This document shows, piece after piece, positions 26,498 through 34,338 of a stretch of 64,000 bases of DNA. Each line of letters opens with the position of its first letter. The first letter of the stretch is position 1. Position numbers and translations under genes: made by a program. The notes under the pieces were generated by a model. That model ran no database searches and was not told where the DNA came from. It worked only from the letters and a program-made list of their open reading frames with translations. The stretch comes from Microbispora hainanensis (GTDB lineage Bacteria > Actinomycetota > Actinomycetes > Streptosporangiales > Streptosporangiaceae), in contig NZ_CP108086.1 of the NCBI RefSeq assembly GCF_036186745.1, positions 6,758,001 to 6,822,000 on the forward strand. The letters are read 5' to 3'.

Positions 26498-27121
26498 TCA
26501 CCGATCGGCCGTGCCGGGCGTTTCGCCGAAACGGCGCGTCGCCACGAGCGCGGCCAGGTCCGGCGCGAGGCGGAGCTCGGCCGCGTCCAGCCCCGGGTGG
26601 CCGAGCCAGTGCATCCGCGTCTGGTCGACGGCGCCGCCGAACCGCGGCGGCCAGTGCCGGGCCGGGGTCAGGTCGTCGATGACCAGTGTGCCTCCCGGCG
26701 TCAGCAGCCGGTGCGGGTCGGCCGGCCGCTCGCCGCTCTTGCCCTGGCCGCCGCCGTCGAGCACGAGCAGGTCGTACGGCCCGTCGCGACAGATCTCCCG
26801 CCAGTCACCGTGGATCACCGAGACCTGCGGGTGATCGGCGAAGACCTGGGCGGCCAGGGACGCCAGGCGTTCGTCCCGTTCGACGCTGACCAGCCGGGCC
26901 CCGGGCCCGGCGCCCGAGGCCAGCCATGCCAGGCCCACTCCGCATCCGGTGCCGGTCTCCCCGATCGTCTCGGCACCGCCCGCCAGGGCGTACAGCAGCC
27001 GCCCCTGCTCCGGGCGGCAGGAAGGCGCGAAGCCCGCCTGCCGGGCCACCCGGACCGCGCGCTCCACCAGCGGAGGCAACCCCGTGAGGCCGGCGTACGC
27101 CGCCGTACCGTCGATCGACAT
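26498..27121 (-). CDS. SAM-dependent O-methyltransferase-like protein
   Basis: 207 residues with a class I methyltransferase core: glycine-rich motif I ETGTGCGVGLAWLAS (about 55), an acidic end of strand 2 VSVERDERL, and YDLLVLDGGGQGK as motif III. The layout is like small class I O-methyltransferases of the caffeoyl-CoA type (methyltransferase family 24). It diverges from the pca genes across 105 bases containing their operator and converges on the exporter gene. No pathway partner is evident. Confidence 0.75.
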   Translation of the reverse strand: MSIDGTAAYAGLTGLPPLVERAVRVARQAGFAPSCRPEQGRLLYALAGGAETIGETGTGCGVGLAWLASGAGPGARLVSVERDERLASLAAQVFADHPQVSVIHGDWREICRDGPYDLLVLDGGGQGKSGERPADPHRLLTPGGTLVIDDLTPARHWPPRFGGAVDQTRMHWLGHPGLDAAELRLAPDLAALVATRRFGETPGTADR

Positions 27122-27177
27122 CTCCCAAGCCTAGTGACGCGCCTGCCAGGTCTCGGCGGCATCGACTATGCTCATCG

Positions 27178-27212
27178 TGTTCGCAAAATGAACCGATGTT
27201 CGCATAGCGAAC
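27178..27212. promoter_or_regulatory. IclR-type operator upstream of pcaF
   Basis: TGTTCGCA occurs twice (27178-27185 and 27197-27204), 19 bases apart, and the second copy is the left half of GTTCGC-ATA-GCGAAC (27198-27212). Repeated GTTCGC half-sites are typical of PcaU/PcaR-type IclR regulators of protocatechuate genes. No iclR gene is in the window, so the regulator acts from elsewhere. Confidence 0.7.
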
Positions 27213-27226
27213 AAGAAGGGAACGTC

Positions 27227-28414
27227 ATGGGTTCGGCCTTCCTCTATGCCGCGGCGCGCACGCCGTTCGGCAGGTTCAACGGCGCGCTCGCGGACGTCCG
27301 CCCGGACGACCTGGCGGCCACCGCGTTGCGCGGCGTCCTGGCGAAGCTCCCCCGGCTGGATCCGGCGGAGATCGGTGACGTGGTGTGGGGCAACGCCAAC
27401 GGCGCGGGTGAGGACAACCGCAACGTGGGCCGGATGGCCGTGTTGCTGGCCGGGCTGCCGGTGACCGTCCCGGCCACCACGGTGAACCGGCTGTGCGGAT
27501 CGAGCCTGGACGCCGCCATGATCGGCTCGCGGACCGTCGAGAGCGGCGACGCCGACGTCGTCGTCATCGGCGGCGTGGAGTCGATGACCCGGGCGCCGTG
27601 GGTGCTCCCCAAGCCCTCCCGGGCCTTCCCCGCCGGGGACGTGACCGCGGTCTCCACCACGCTCGGCTGGCGGCTGGTGAACCCGCGCATGCCCAAGGAG
27701 TGGACGGTCTCCCTCGGCGAGGCCAATGAGCAGCTCGGCGAGAGGTTCGGCGTCTCCCGCGAGCGGCAGGACGCCTTCGCCGCGCGATCCCACGCGCTGG
27801 CCGACGCGGCCTGGAACGACGGCTTCTACGACGACCTGGTCGTCCCGGTCGAGGGCGCGGACCTCACCCGCGACGAGGGCATCCGGCCCGGCACGACGCC
27901 GGAGATCCTCGCCGGGCTGAAGCCGGCCTTCCGCCCCGGCGGCGCCATCACGGCCGGCAACGCCTCGCCGCTGAACGACGGCGCGTCCGCGGTCGTGCTC
28001 GGCTCGCAGGCCGCCGCCGACCGGATCGGCGCCGACCCGATCGCCCGCGTCGCCGGTCGCGGAGCCTGCGCGCTCGAACCCCAGATGTTCGGGTACGCGC
28101 CGGTCGAGGCGGCCAATCAGGCGCTGCGCCGGGCCGGCATAGGCTGGGACGACGTCGGCGCCATCGAGCTGAACGAGGCGTTCGCCGTGCAGTCGCTCGT
28201 CTGCCTCGACGCGTGGAAGGTCGATCCCGCGATCGTCAACACCAGGGGCGGCGCCATCGCCATCGGCCACCCGCTGGGCGCCTCGGGCGGGCGCGTCCTC
28301 GGCACGCTCGCCCACGTGCTGCGCGAACGGCGGCAGCGGTGGGGTGTGGCCGCGATCTGCATCGGCGTCGGCCAGGGCCTGGCCGTCGTGCTCGAGAACG
28401 TGAGCGCGGCATGA
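27227..28414 (+). CDS. pcaF: 3-oxoadipyl-CoA/acetyl-CoA thiolase
   Basis: 395 residues. Splits 3-oxoadipyl-CoA to succinyl-CoA and acetyl-CoA, the last step of the beta-ketoadipate pathway. The nucleophilic Cys is C90 in NRLCGSSLDA; GHPLGASGGRVLG and ICIGVGQG are the C-terminal thiolase signatures with the catalytic His and second Cys. Immediately followed (ATGA overlap) by both subunits of a 3-oxoacid CoA-transferase, which supports PcaF over a general acetyl-CoA acetyltransferase. Start chosen at the ATG with GAAGGG upstream, just after the IclR-like sites. Ring-cleavage genes are not in the window. Confidence 0.9.
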   Translation: MGSAFLYAAARTPFGRFNGALADVRPDDLAATALRGVLAKLPRLDPAEIGDVVWGNANGAGEDNRNVGRMAVLLAGLPVTVPATTVNRLCGSSLDAAMIGSRTVESGDADVVVIGGVESMTRAPWVLPKPSRAFPAGDVTAVSTTLGWRLVNPRMPKEWTVSLGEANEQLGERFGVSRERQDAFAARSHALADAAWNDGFYDDLVVPVEGADLTRDEGIRPGTTPEILAGLKPAFRPGGAITAGNASPLNDGASAVVLGSQAAADRIGADPIARVAGRGACALEPQMFGYAPVEAANQALRRAGIGWDDVGAIELNEAFAVQSLVCLDAWKVDPAIVNTRGGAIAIGHPLGASGGRVLGTLAHVLRERRQRWGVAAICIGVGQGLAVVLENVSAA

Positions 28415-29088
28415 CCGCCGTCTTCACCGACCCCGAAGAGGCGGTCGCCGGCATCGCGGACGGCTCCACCGTCCTGATCGGCGGCTTCGGGATGGCCGGC
28501 ATGCCCGTACAGCTCATCGACGCGCTGATCCGGCAGGGCGCGACCGATCTGACCGTGGTCAGCAACAACGCGGGCAACGGCGACACCGGCCTGGCGGCGC
28601 TGCTCGCCGCCGGGCGGGTACGCAAGATGATCTGCTCGTTCCCGCGCCAGAGCGACTCGTGGGTCTTCGACGGCCTCTACCGTGCGGGGAAGATCGAGCT
28701 GGAGGTCGTCCCGCAGGGCACCCTCGCCGAGCGGATGCGCGCGGCCGGGGCCGGCATCGGCGCGTTCTACTGCCCCACCGGGGTCGGCACGCCGCTGGCC
28801 GAGGGCAAGGAGACCCGCACCATCGACGGCCGCGACCACGTGCTGGAATATCCGATCAAGGGTGATGTCGCCCTCATCGGCGCACACGTCGGCGACCGGA
28901 TGGGCAACCTCGTCTACCGCAAGACCGCGCGCAACTTCGGGCCCGTCATGGCGACCGCCGCGAAGCTGACGATCGCGCAGGTGCACCATGTCGTCGAGAC
29001 CGGCGAGCTGGACCCCGAGACCGTGGTCACCCCCTGCATCTACGTCGACCGCATCCTGGACCTGAGCGCGGCGGAGGGAAGCCTGTGA
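28411..29088 (+). CDS. pcaI: 3-oxoadipate CoA-transferase, alpha subunit
   Basis: 225 residues, class I CoA-transferase subunit A. The CoA-binding loop is LIGGFGMAGMPVQLI (about 22-36) and the family block TVVSNNAGNGDTGL follows. Together with the next gene it transfers CoA from succinyl-CoA to 3-oxoadipate, giving the substrate of the thiolase upstream. Its ATG overlaps the thiolase stop, and its own stop overlaps the GTG start of the beta subunit. A succinyl-CoA:acetoacetate transferase (ScoA) is the close alternative; the thiolase neighbour and IclR-type operator favour PcaI. Confidence 0.87.
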   Translation: MTAVFTDPEEAVAGIADGSTVLIGGFGMAGMPVQLIDALIRQGATDLTVVSNNAGNGDTGLAALLAAGRVRKMICSFPRQSDSWVFDGLYRAGKIELEVVPQGTLAERMRAAGAGIGAFYCPTGVGTPLAEGKETRTIDGRDHVLEYPIKGDVALIGAHVGDRMGNLVYRKTARNFGPVMATAAKLTIAQVHHVVETGELDPETVVTPCIYVDRILDLSAAEGSL

Positions 29089-29759
29089 CCAGCACCGTGG
29101 AGCATCTCGACCGGGGCCCGCTCGGCCGCGACGAACTCGCCGCCCTCGTCGCCCGAGACATCCCGCCCGGGTCCTTCGTCAACCTCGGCATCGGCCAGCC
29201 GACGACGGTCGCCGACCATCTCCCGGCCGGCTCCGGGGTCGTCCTGCACACCGAGAACGGCATGCTCGGCATGGGGCCCGCCGCGCACGGCGACGAGATC
29301 GACCCCGACCTGATCAACGCCGGCAAGATCCCCGTCACCGAGCTGCCGGGCGCCTCCTACTTCCACCACGCCGACTCCTTCGCGATGATGCGCGGCGGTC
29401 ACCTCGACGTGTGCGTGCTCGGCGCCTTCCAGGTCTCCGAACGCGGCGACCTGGCCAACTGGCACACCGGCGCCCCCGACGCCATCCCCGCCGTCGGCGG
29501 CGCGATGGACCTGGCCACCGGCGCCAAGCAGGTGTTCGTCATGATGACGCTGTTCACCAAGGACGGCACGCCCAAGCTCGTCCCCGAATGCACCTACCCC
29601 CTCACCGGGCTGGCCTGTGTGAGCCGCGTCTACACCGACCTCGCCGTCTTCCACATCGGCCCCGGAGGCGTCACCGTGGCCGAGACGTACGGCACCAGCG
29701 TGGCCGACCTCGCCTCCCGCCTGGAGGTCGCCGTACGCCCCCTGGGCCGGGAGCCATGA
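29085..29759 (+). CDS. pcaJ: 3-oxoadipate CoA-transferase, beta subunit
   Basis: 224 residues, class I CoA-transferase subunit B. The catalytic glutamate that forms the acyl-CoA thioester is E57 in LHTENGMLGMGP; the early VNLGIGQPTTVAD block is also typical. The GTG start overlaps the alpha-subunit stop. The stop codon lies in the first copy of a 26-bp direct duplication, so the original 3' end may have been altered by the repeat. It closes the three-gene operon. Confidence 0.88.
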   Translation: MTSTVEHLDRGPLGRDELAALVARDIPPGSFVNLGIGQPTTVADHLPAGSGVVLHTENGMLGMGPAAHGDEIDPDLINAGKIPVTELPGASYFHHADSFAMMRGGHLDVCVLGAFQVSERGDLANWHTGAPDAIPAVGGAMDLATGAKQVFVMMTLFTKDGTPKLVPECTYPLTGLACVSRVYTDLAVFHIGPGGVTVAETYGTSVADLASRLEVAVRPLGREP

Positions 29760-29798
29760 TGGGACGTACGCTCCTGGGCCGGGAGCCATGATGGGACG
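29741..29798. repeat. 26-bp direct duplication spanning the pcaJ stop
   Basis: The sequence beginning CCTGGGCCGGGAGCCATGAT at 29741-29766 recurs exactly at 29773-29798, a period of 32 bases. The first copy contains the last codons and stop of pcaJ. The duplicated ATGATG is preceded by GGGAG and so resembles a start region, but no gene follows in frame. Confidence 0.95.
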
Positions 29799-29820
29799 AA
29801 AGGGACGATAGTCTCACCCC

Positions 29821-30567
29821 GTGAGTAAGCGAGCAGTCCTTGTCACCGGCGCCTCGCGCGGGATCGGACGGGCGATCGCGATGGCCTTCGCCGCCGCCGG
29901 CGACCGCGTCGCGATCCACCACCGCGGCTCTCCCGACCTGGCAGAACGGCTCCGGGCCGAGCTGCCGGGAGAGGGTCACGCCGTCGTCCAGGCCGACGTC
30001 TCCGATCCCGCCGAGGCGCGGCGCATGGTCGAGGAGGCCGCCGACTCCCTCGGGACCATCGACGTGCTGGTCAACAACGCGGGGGTCTTCCTGCACCACC
30101 CGGTCACGGAGACCTCCTACGAGGAGTGGCAGGCGGCATGGCGCGAGACGCTGGCCGTCAACCTCGTCGGACCGGCCAACGTCATCTGGAACGCCGTACG
30201 GCACATGGGTCAGGGCGGCAGGATCGTCAACGTCTCGTCGCGCGGCGCCTTCCGCGGGGAGCCGAACAGCCCCGCCTACGGCGCCAGCAAGGCGGGCCTG
30301 AACGCCCTGGGCCAGTCGCTCGCCATCGCCCTCGCGCCGCTCGGCATCGCCGTGGCGACGGTGGCGCCCGGCTTCGTCGAGACCGACATGACCAACGAGC
30401 ATCTCAAGCCGCCGCGAGGCGACGAGATCCGCGCCCAGAGCCCGTTCGGGAGAGTGGCGCGGACCGAGGAGATCGCGGCCGCCGTCCTCTATCTGGCGTC
30501 GCCGGACGCCGAGTGGGCCAGCGGCGCGATCGTCGACCTGAACGGCGCCTCCTACCTGCGCAGCTGA
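29821..30567 (+). CDS. short-chain dehydrogenase/reductase
   Basis: 248 residues, classical SDR. NAD(P) motif VTGASRGIGRAIAMAF at the N-terminus, NNAG at about residue 82, catalytic Ser in NVSSRGAF and the Tyr/Lys pair in YGASKAGL are all present, and the C-terminus LNGASYLRS is typical. An Arg after the first glycine pair and a His-Arg at the end of strand 2 (IHHRGS) suggest NADP(H). GTG start at 29821. It follows the pca genes by 61 bases on the same strand and could be read from them, but its substrate is unknown. Confidence 0.87.
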   Translation: MSKRAVLVTGASRGIGRAIAMAFAAAGDRVAIHHRGSPDLAERLRAELPGEGHAVVQADVSDPAEARRMVEEAADSLGTIDVLVNNAGVFLHHPVTETSYEEWQAAWRETLAVNLVGPANVIWNAVRHMGQGGRIVNVSSRGAFRGEPNSPAYGASKAGLNALGQSLAIALAPLGIAVATVAPGFVETDMTNEHLKPPRGDEIRAQSPFGRVARTEEIAAAVLYLASPDAEWASGAIVDLNGASYLRS

Positions 30568-30577
30568 GCCGCGATGC

Positions 30578-31042
30578 TCAGTTGGGCGTCCCGTGCTTGA
30601 CCAGGACCTTCTCCAGCCTGCTCACGACCGGTCGCCAGGTCTGAGGCAGGCTGTAGCGGGTCGCCCGGTGACCCTTGTAGGCCAGCCGGTAGGCGATGAA
30701 GTCGGCCCCCGGCGGCCGGGCCTGCGAGCGCCCGAGCCGCAGGTGCTTCAGCGAGCCGCGCAGGCCGCGCCATTCCGCCGCGGTCAGGCACTTGCGGACC
30801 GTGGGGCCGGTGCGGCGGCTCAGCACCGCGCAACCGTCCGTGTAGACGGCGACCCGGTTGCGCAGCCCGGCGAATCCGCCCTCCTCCCGCAACTCCACGA
30901 GCAGCTTCCTGTGCGCCGTGTCTGTGTGCGCCGTGTCTCTGTGCGCCGTGTCTCTGTGCGCCGTGGCCGCCTCGGCGGGAGCGGTGACGGCCAGCACGGA
31001 CAGGGCCGCCAGCGGCAGCAGCACGGTACGCGACATCCTCAT
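30578..31042 (-). CDS. secreted emfourin-like small protein
   Basis: 154 residues. Signal peptide MRMSRTVLLPLAALSVLAVT ending near APAEA, then a TAHRD-type pentapeptide repeated four times, then a domain of about 105 residues. The domain opens with KLLVELREEGGFAGLRNRV and has a later DFIAYRLAYKGHRATRYSLP strand pair ending in a helix. This GGFAG-then-YRL pattern resembles emfourin inhibitors of M4 metalloproteases, though I judged it by eye only. Two ATGs (31042 and 31036) fit the ribosome site. It converges on the SDR gene with a ten-base gap. No protease gene is adjacent. Confidence 0.68.
   Translation of the reverse strand: MRMSRTVLLPLAALSVLAVTAPAEAATAHRDTAHRDTAHTDTAHRKLLVELREEGGFAGLRNRVAVYTDGCAVLSRRTGPTVRKCLTAAEWRGLRGSLKHLRLGRSQARPPGADFIAYRLAYKGHRATRYSLPQTWRPVVSRLEKVLVKHGTPN
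30911..30970. repeat. 15-bp tandem repeat inside the emfourin-like gene
   Basis: TGTGCGCCGTGTCTC occurs four times in phase (30911, 30926, 30941, 30956; first and last copies degenerate). On the minus strand it codes the TAHRD repeats between signal peptide and domain. As a multiple of three, slippage changes the linker length without breaking the frame. Confidence 0.95.
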
Positions 31043-31136
31043 GCCCTCTATGACGGATCACGGCGCCCTCCGGCTCACCGAACACGCCGGCGTGCAGCGC
31101 GGCCGATGCCGGGCGGACGGAATGGTGGACAGCGCA

Positions 31137-31703
31137 CTACACGCGCTGGAGGCGGCGGACTCCCTGGCCGGGGCGCCAGAGGTCCATGACCATGACGGAC
31201 CCCTCTATCCGCGTCAGCACGACCTCCCGGATGTCGGCGATGAAGAAATGCGACTCGCTGAAGGCGTCGGGACCGAGGCCGCGCGCGGCCAGCATGGGCG
31301 CGATCCGGTCTCGATCGGCGACCTCGACCGCATAGCCGGACAGCTTCGTGTCCCCGCCCGGCGAACCGGCGGAACCGGCGGAACCGGCGGAACCGGTGGC
31401 ATCGGCGGCATCGGCGGCATCGGCGGCATCGGTGGCATCGGTGGCATCGGCGCCGTCGAGGAGCACCGGAGGGCCGTGCAGTGCGAAGCGCGGATCACGC
31501 CGCAGGTCGCGCGCCTTCAGCGCACCGGGCATCGACCCGAACCACAGCTCGTCGCCGACGATGTACGCCTCGATGCCGCTGACCCGTGGCGAGCCGTCCT
31601 TGCGCAGTGTCGCGATGGTCTTGTGCTTGTGCGACTCGAACGACTCCCGGACCCGGGCGGCGAACTCCGGCGCGGATTCGGCGACTTCACGCCATCTGGC
31701 CAT
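31137..31703 (-). CDS. pyridoxamine 5'-phosphate oxidase-like (PPOX-fold) protein
   Basis: 188 residues, split-barrel flavin/F420-binding fold: KTIATLRKDGSPRVSGIEAY, then LWFGSMPGALKARDLRRDPR, the usual beta strands with a cofactor-contacting Arg-Asp stretch. In mid-protein there is a low-complexity loop of about 30 residues made of A/D/T repeats then G/S/A repeats, coded by GGCATC and GGAACC hexamer/nonamer runs (31363-31455). The start at 31703 has GGAGG upstream; an ATG six codons earlier (31721) has none. Such proteins bind FMN, F420 or haem; function here is unknown. Confidence 0.75.
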   Translation of the reverse strand: MARWREVAESAPEFAARVRESFESHKHKTIATLRKDGSPRVSGIEAYIVGDELWFGSMPGALKARDLRRDPRFALHGPPVLLDGADATDATDAADAADAADATGSAGSAGSAGSPGGDTKLSGYAVEVADRDRIAPMLAARGLGPDAFSESHFFIADIREVVLTRIEGSVMVMDLWRPGQGVRRLQRV

Positions 31704-31899
31704 GTGGTGCGGCACCTCCATGCGATCGCGGATCAGCGATCAGCCTGCCAGGCGGCACCGACAAAACCGCCAGGGGAGTTTGCGTACAAACGGGCTTCGG
31801 CGCGACCGGCCTTCACACTTGCCGGGGCATACGTGATGAACGCCGTCCTTCCGTTCCGGAGAGTGCACGACGGCGACCATCGCTAAGAGGAGATGCCGG

Positions 31900-33111
31900 A
31901 TGAGTGTGAACGAGCAGGTCCTGAGCTACCCGATCCCCAGCGACGCGGCGCTGGATCCGCCCGCGGAGTGGGCCGAGCTGCGCGGCAAGTGCCCGGTGGC
32001 CCATGTCACGCTGCCCAGCGGCGACCGGGCGACGCTGCTGACCCGCTACGAGGACGTCAAGCGGGTGCTGGCCGACCCGCGCTTCACCCGTCAGCTCAAC
32101 GCGCCCGACGCGGCCCGGCTATCGGCGGACGGCGGCGGGGTGTTCAGCAGCGAGATGGCGGCGATCATCCCCGACAGCGGCGAGGAGCACCAGCGCTGGC
32201 GGCGCCTGGTCGGCAGGTGGTTCACCGCCAAGCGCATGAACGCCATGCGGCCCGCCATGGTCCAGATCGCCGAGGATCTCATCGACGACATGGTCAAGCG
32301 CGGCTCGCCGGGCGACCTCAGGGCGGGCCTCGGCTTCCCGCTGCCGGTCTACGTGATCTGCGACATGCTCGGCGTGCCGGCCGCCGACCGCGACCGGTTC
32401 TCCTACTGGTCCGACACGCTGCTCAACCTGACCCGGTATGGCAAGGCCGAGACCGATGCCGCCCAGGGCGAGTTCTTCCAGTACATGTCCGGCCTCGTCG
32501 CCGCCAAGCGCGCCGCCCTCGGCGACGACATGCTGAGCGAGCTCATCACGGCCGGCGGCCCCGAGGACGGCGGGCTGTCCGACATCCAGATCCTGGTCAC
32601 CGGAATGGCGCTGCTGGTCGCAGGGCACGAGACCACCGCCAACATGATCGGCAAGATGATCGCCATGCTGCTGACCGACCGCTCCCGGTGGGAGCGGCTG
32701 CTGGCCGATCCGTCGCTGGTCCGCACCGCGGTGGAGGAGTCGCTGCGCTTCGACGCCAACGCCGGGGTCGGCCTGCCCCGCTATCTCAACGCGGAGACCG
32801 AGGTCGGCGGCACGATCCTGCCGCGCGGCACGACCGTGGTGTGCAGCATGGCCGCCGCCAACCGCGACGAGACCGCGTTCGAGAACGCCGGCGAGATGGA
32901 CCTGACCCGCAGCCCGAACCCCCACCTGGCCTTCGGCTCCGGCGCGCACTCCTGCCTGGGGCAGGCGCTGGCCCGCACCGAGCTGCAGGTCGCCCTGGAG
33001 GTGCTGCTGCGCAGGCTGCCGACGCTGGAGCTGGCCGTACGGGTGGAGGAGCTGGAACGCGTGGAGGGGCTGGCCGTCGGCGGCCTGCGCGAGGTCCCGG
33101 TCCGCTGGTGA
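31900..33111 (+). CDS. cytochrome P450
   Basis: 403 residues, soluble bacterial class I P450. The I-helix oxygen-activation motif is AGHETT (241-246), the ExxR motif is EESLR, and the haem-ligand loop is FGSGAHSCLGQALAR with the thiolate C352. Ribosome site GAGGAG lies seven bases before the ATG. The next gene is a small ferredoxin that can supply electrons, a standard actinobacterial pair; the ferredoxin reductase must come from elsewhere. A TetR regulator follows. The GQAL after the haem Cys and general sequence fit CYP105/107-like groups, but the substrate cannot be inferred. Confidence 0.93.
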   Translation: MSVNEQVLSYPIPSDAALDPPAEWAELRGKCPVAHVTLPSGDRATLLTRYEDVKRVLADPRFTRQLNAPDAARLSADGGGVFSSEMAAIIPDSGEEHQRWRRLVGRWFTAKRMNAMRPAMVQIAEDLIDDMVKRGSPGDLRAGLGFPLPVYVICDMLGVPAADRDRFSYWSDTLLNLTRYGKAETDAAQGEFFQYMSGLVAAKRAALGDDMLSELITAGGPEDGGLSDIQILVTGMALLVAGHETTANMIGKMIAMLLTDRSRWERLLADPSLVRTAVEESLRFDANAGVGLPRYLNAETEVGGTILPRGTTVVCSMAAANRDETAFENAGEMDLTRSPNPHLAFGSGAHSCLGQALARTELQVALEVLLRRLPTLELAVRVEELERVEGLAVGGLREVPVRW

Positions 33112-33149
33112 CCCCGGTCACGGCACTCGATCGCCATGGAGGAATGGAC

Positions 33150-33350
33150 ATGAAGGTCATCGTCGACGAGGCGAAGTGCTGCGGCGCCGGGCAGTGCGCG
33201 CTGATCGCCCCGGAGGTGTTCGACCAGCGCGACGAGGACGGCATCGTCGTCCTGCTGGAGCCCGAGCCCGCCGAGGACCGGCACACCGCGGTCCGCGAGG
33301 CCGCCGCCGTCTGCCCCGCCGGGGCCGTTCACGTGGACGAGGATGCCTGA
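33150..33350 (+). CDS. [3Fe-4S] ferredoxin partner of the P450
   Basis: 66 residues, MKVIVDEAKCCGAGQCALIA then VCPAGAV near the C-terminus. Three conserved cysteines (the second of the CC pair or its neighbour, that in GQC, and that in VCP) with Ala/Gly in place of the fourth ligand indicate a 3Fe-4S cluster, as in P450-linked Fdx of streptomycetes. GGAGG sits seven bases before the ATG at 33150; an ATG two codons earlier is too close to that site. Same operon as the P450, 38 bases downstream. Confidence 0.92.
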   Translation: MKVIVDEAKCCGAGQCALIAPEVFDQRDEDGIVVLLEPEPAEDRHTAVREAAAVCPAGAVHVDEDA

Positions 33351-33362
33351 GCCGTACGTCAC

Positions 33363-33396
33363 GGGGCGTGCCCGCCGGGAGACGGGCACGCTCCCC
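33363..33396 (+). terminator. terminator hairpin after the P450-ferredoxin pair
   Basis: GCGTGCCCG (33366-33374) and CGGGCACGC (33383-33391) form a perfect 9-bp stem with an 8-base loop, extended by GGG/CCC after a bulge. It starts 12 bases past the ferredoxin stop. No T-run, as usual in high-GC actinobacteria. Confidence 0.8.
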
Positions 33397-33543
33397 TGTG
33401 GTGGCCGGCCGGGAAGTCCGCACGCCGTCGGCGCAAGAACCGCATATATCCGAACATTTCGATATTCAGACTTGTTACTTCGTAGTAGGCACGTACGGCG
33501 TCCGCCATGAGGCCAAAATGCATGCATCACGGATGCGGAGGAC

Positions 33544-34200
33544 ATGGTGGCGGGCAGGATCACCCCGGCGGCGGGCCGGTATGGCGGAAGGTCGGCGGCC
33601 GAACGGCAGGCCGAACGCCGCGGGCGTTTCTTGAAAGCGGGCCTGGACCTGTTCGGCGCCGGCCCCGGCTACCGCGCCACGAGGATCGCCGACGTGTGCC
33701 GCGCCGCGGGCCTGTCCAGCCGCCAGTTCTACGAGGAGTTCCGCAGCCTGGAGGACCTGCTGGCCGAGCTGCACCTGTACATCAACGACGTCGCGCAGCG
33801 GGCCGTCCTCGACGCCCTCCCCCAGGTGCGCCACCTGGAGCCCATCGACCGCTGCACCCGGCTGTTCCGCGCGTACGCCACGGGGGCCACCGCCGACCCC
33901 CGCCACACCCGCATCGCCTTCGTGGAGGTCATCGGGGTCAGCCCCCGGCTCGACCGCCAGCGCCTGGACCGCCGCGCCCGCTGGATCGACTTCATGTGCG
34001 AGCAGCTCGACGACGCCGCCGCCCGCGGCGAGATTCCCCCGCGCGACTTCCGCGTCACTGCCGCCGCGTTCGTCGGGGCGGTCAACGGGCTCATGCACGA
34101 CTGGGCCGTCGGCTGGGTCGACGCCACCCGCGACCAGATCGTGGACGAGCTCCTGCTCATGCTCCTGGGCCGCCTCCAAGCCCCCGACGAGCACATCTGA
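33544..34200 (+). CDS. TetR-family regulator
   Basis: 218 residues. The helix-turn-helix covers about residues 26-72: RFLKAGLDLFGAGPGYRATR then IADVCRAAGLSSRQFYEEF, followed by an all-helical ligand domain. GGAGG is only three bases from the ATG at 33544; the GTG next to it (33547) is an alternative. A short inverted repeat GCATC-ACG-GATGC (33524-33536) just before the ribosome site could be its own operator. It lies downstream of the P450 pair on the same strand but beyond the terminator, so control of the P450 is plausible yet unproven. Confidence 0.87.
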   Translation: MVAGRITPAAGRYGGRSAAERQAERRGRFLKAGLDLFGAGPGYRATRIADVCRAAGLSSRQFYEEFRSLEDLLAELHLYINDVAQRAVLDALPQVRHLEPIDRCTRLFRAYATGATADPRHTRIAFVEVIGVSPRLDRQRLDRRARWIDFMCEQLDDAAARGEIPPRDFRVTAAAFVGAVNGLMHDWAVGWVDATRDQIVDELLLMLLGRLQAPDEHI

Positions 34201-34276
34201 AAAGGGCCGGCCTCGGGATAAACGGTGGCGGCCACTCCCCCGTGGCGTGAGATCCTGCATCACCCACCGCACCCCC

Positions 34277-34312
34277 CGGACGACCACGCGGACGACCACG
34301 CGGACGACCACG
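34277..34312. repeat. 12-bp tandem repeat, three copies
   Basis: CGGACGACCACG repeated exactly three times, in the 138-bp gap between the TetR gene and the broken Thg1 gene, ending 26 bases before the latter's ATG. A fourth copy begins and decays. Confidence 0.93.
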
Positions 34313-34338
34313 CGGCGGGAGTCTGAGGAGAGACCGGC

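Noticed and set aside
30911-30970. Possible CRISPR-like array
   Set aside because: The units are contiguous 15-mers without spacers inside a coding sequence. None of the repeat arrays in the window has repeat-spacer structure.
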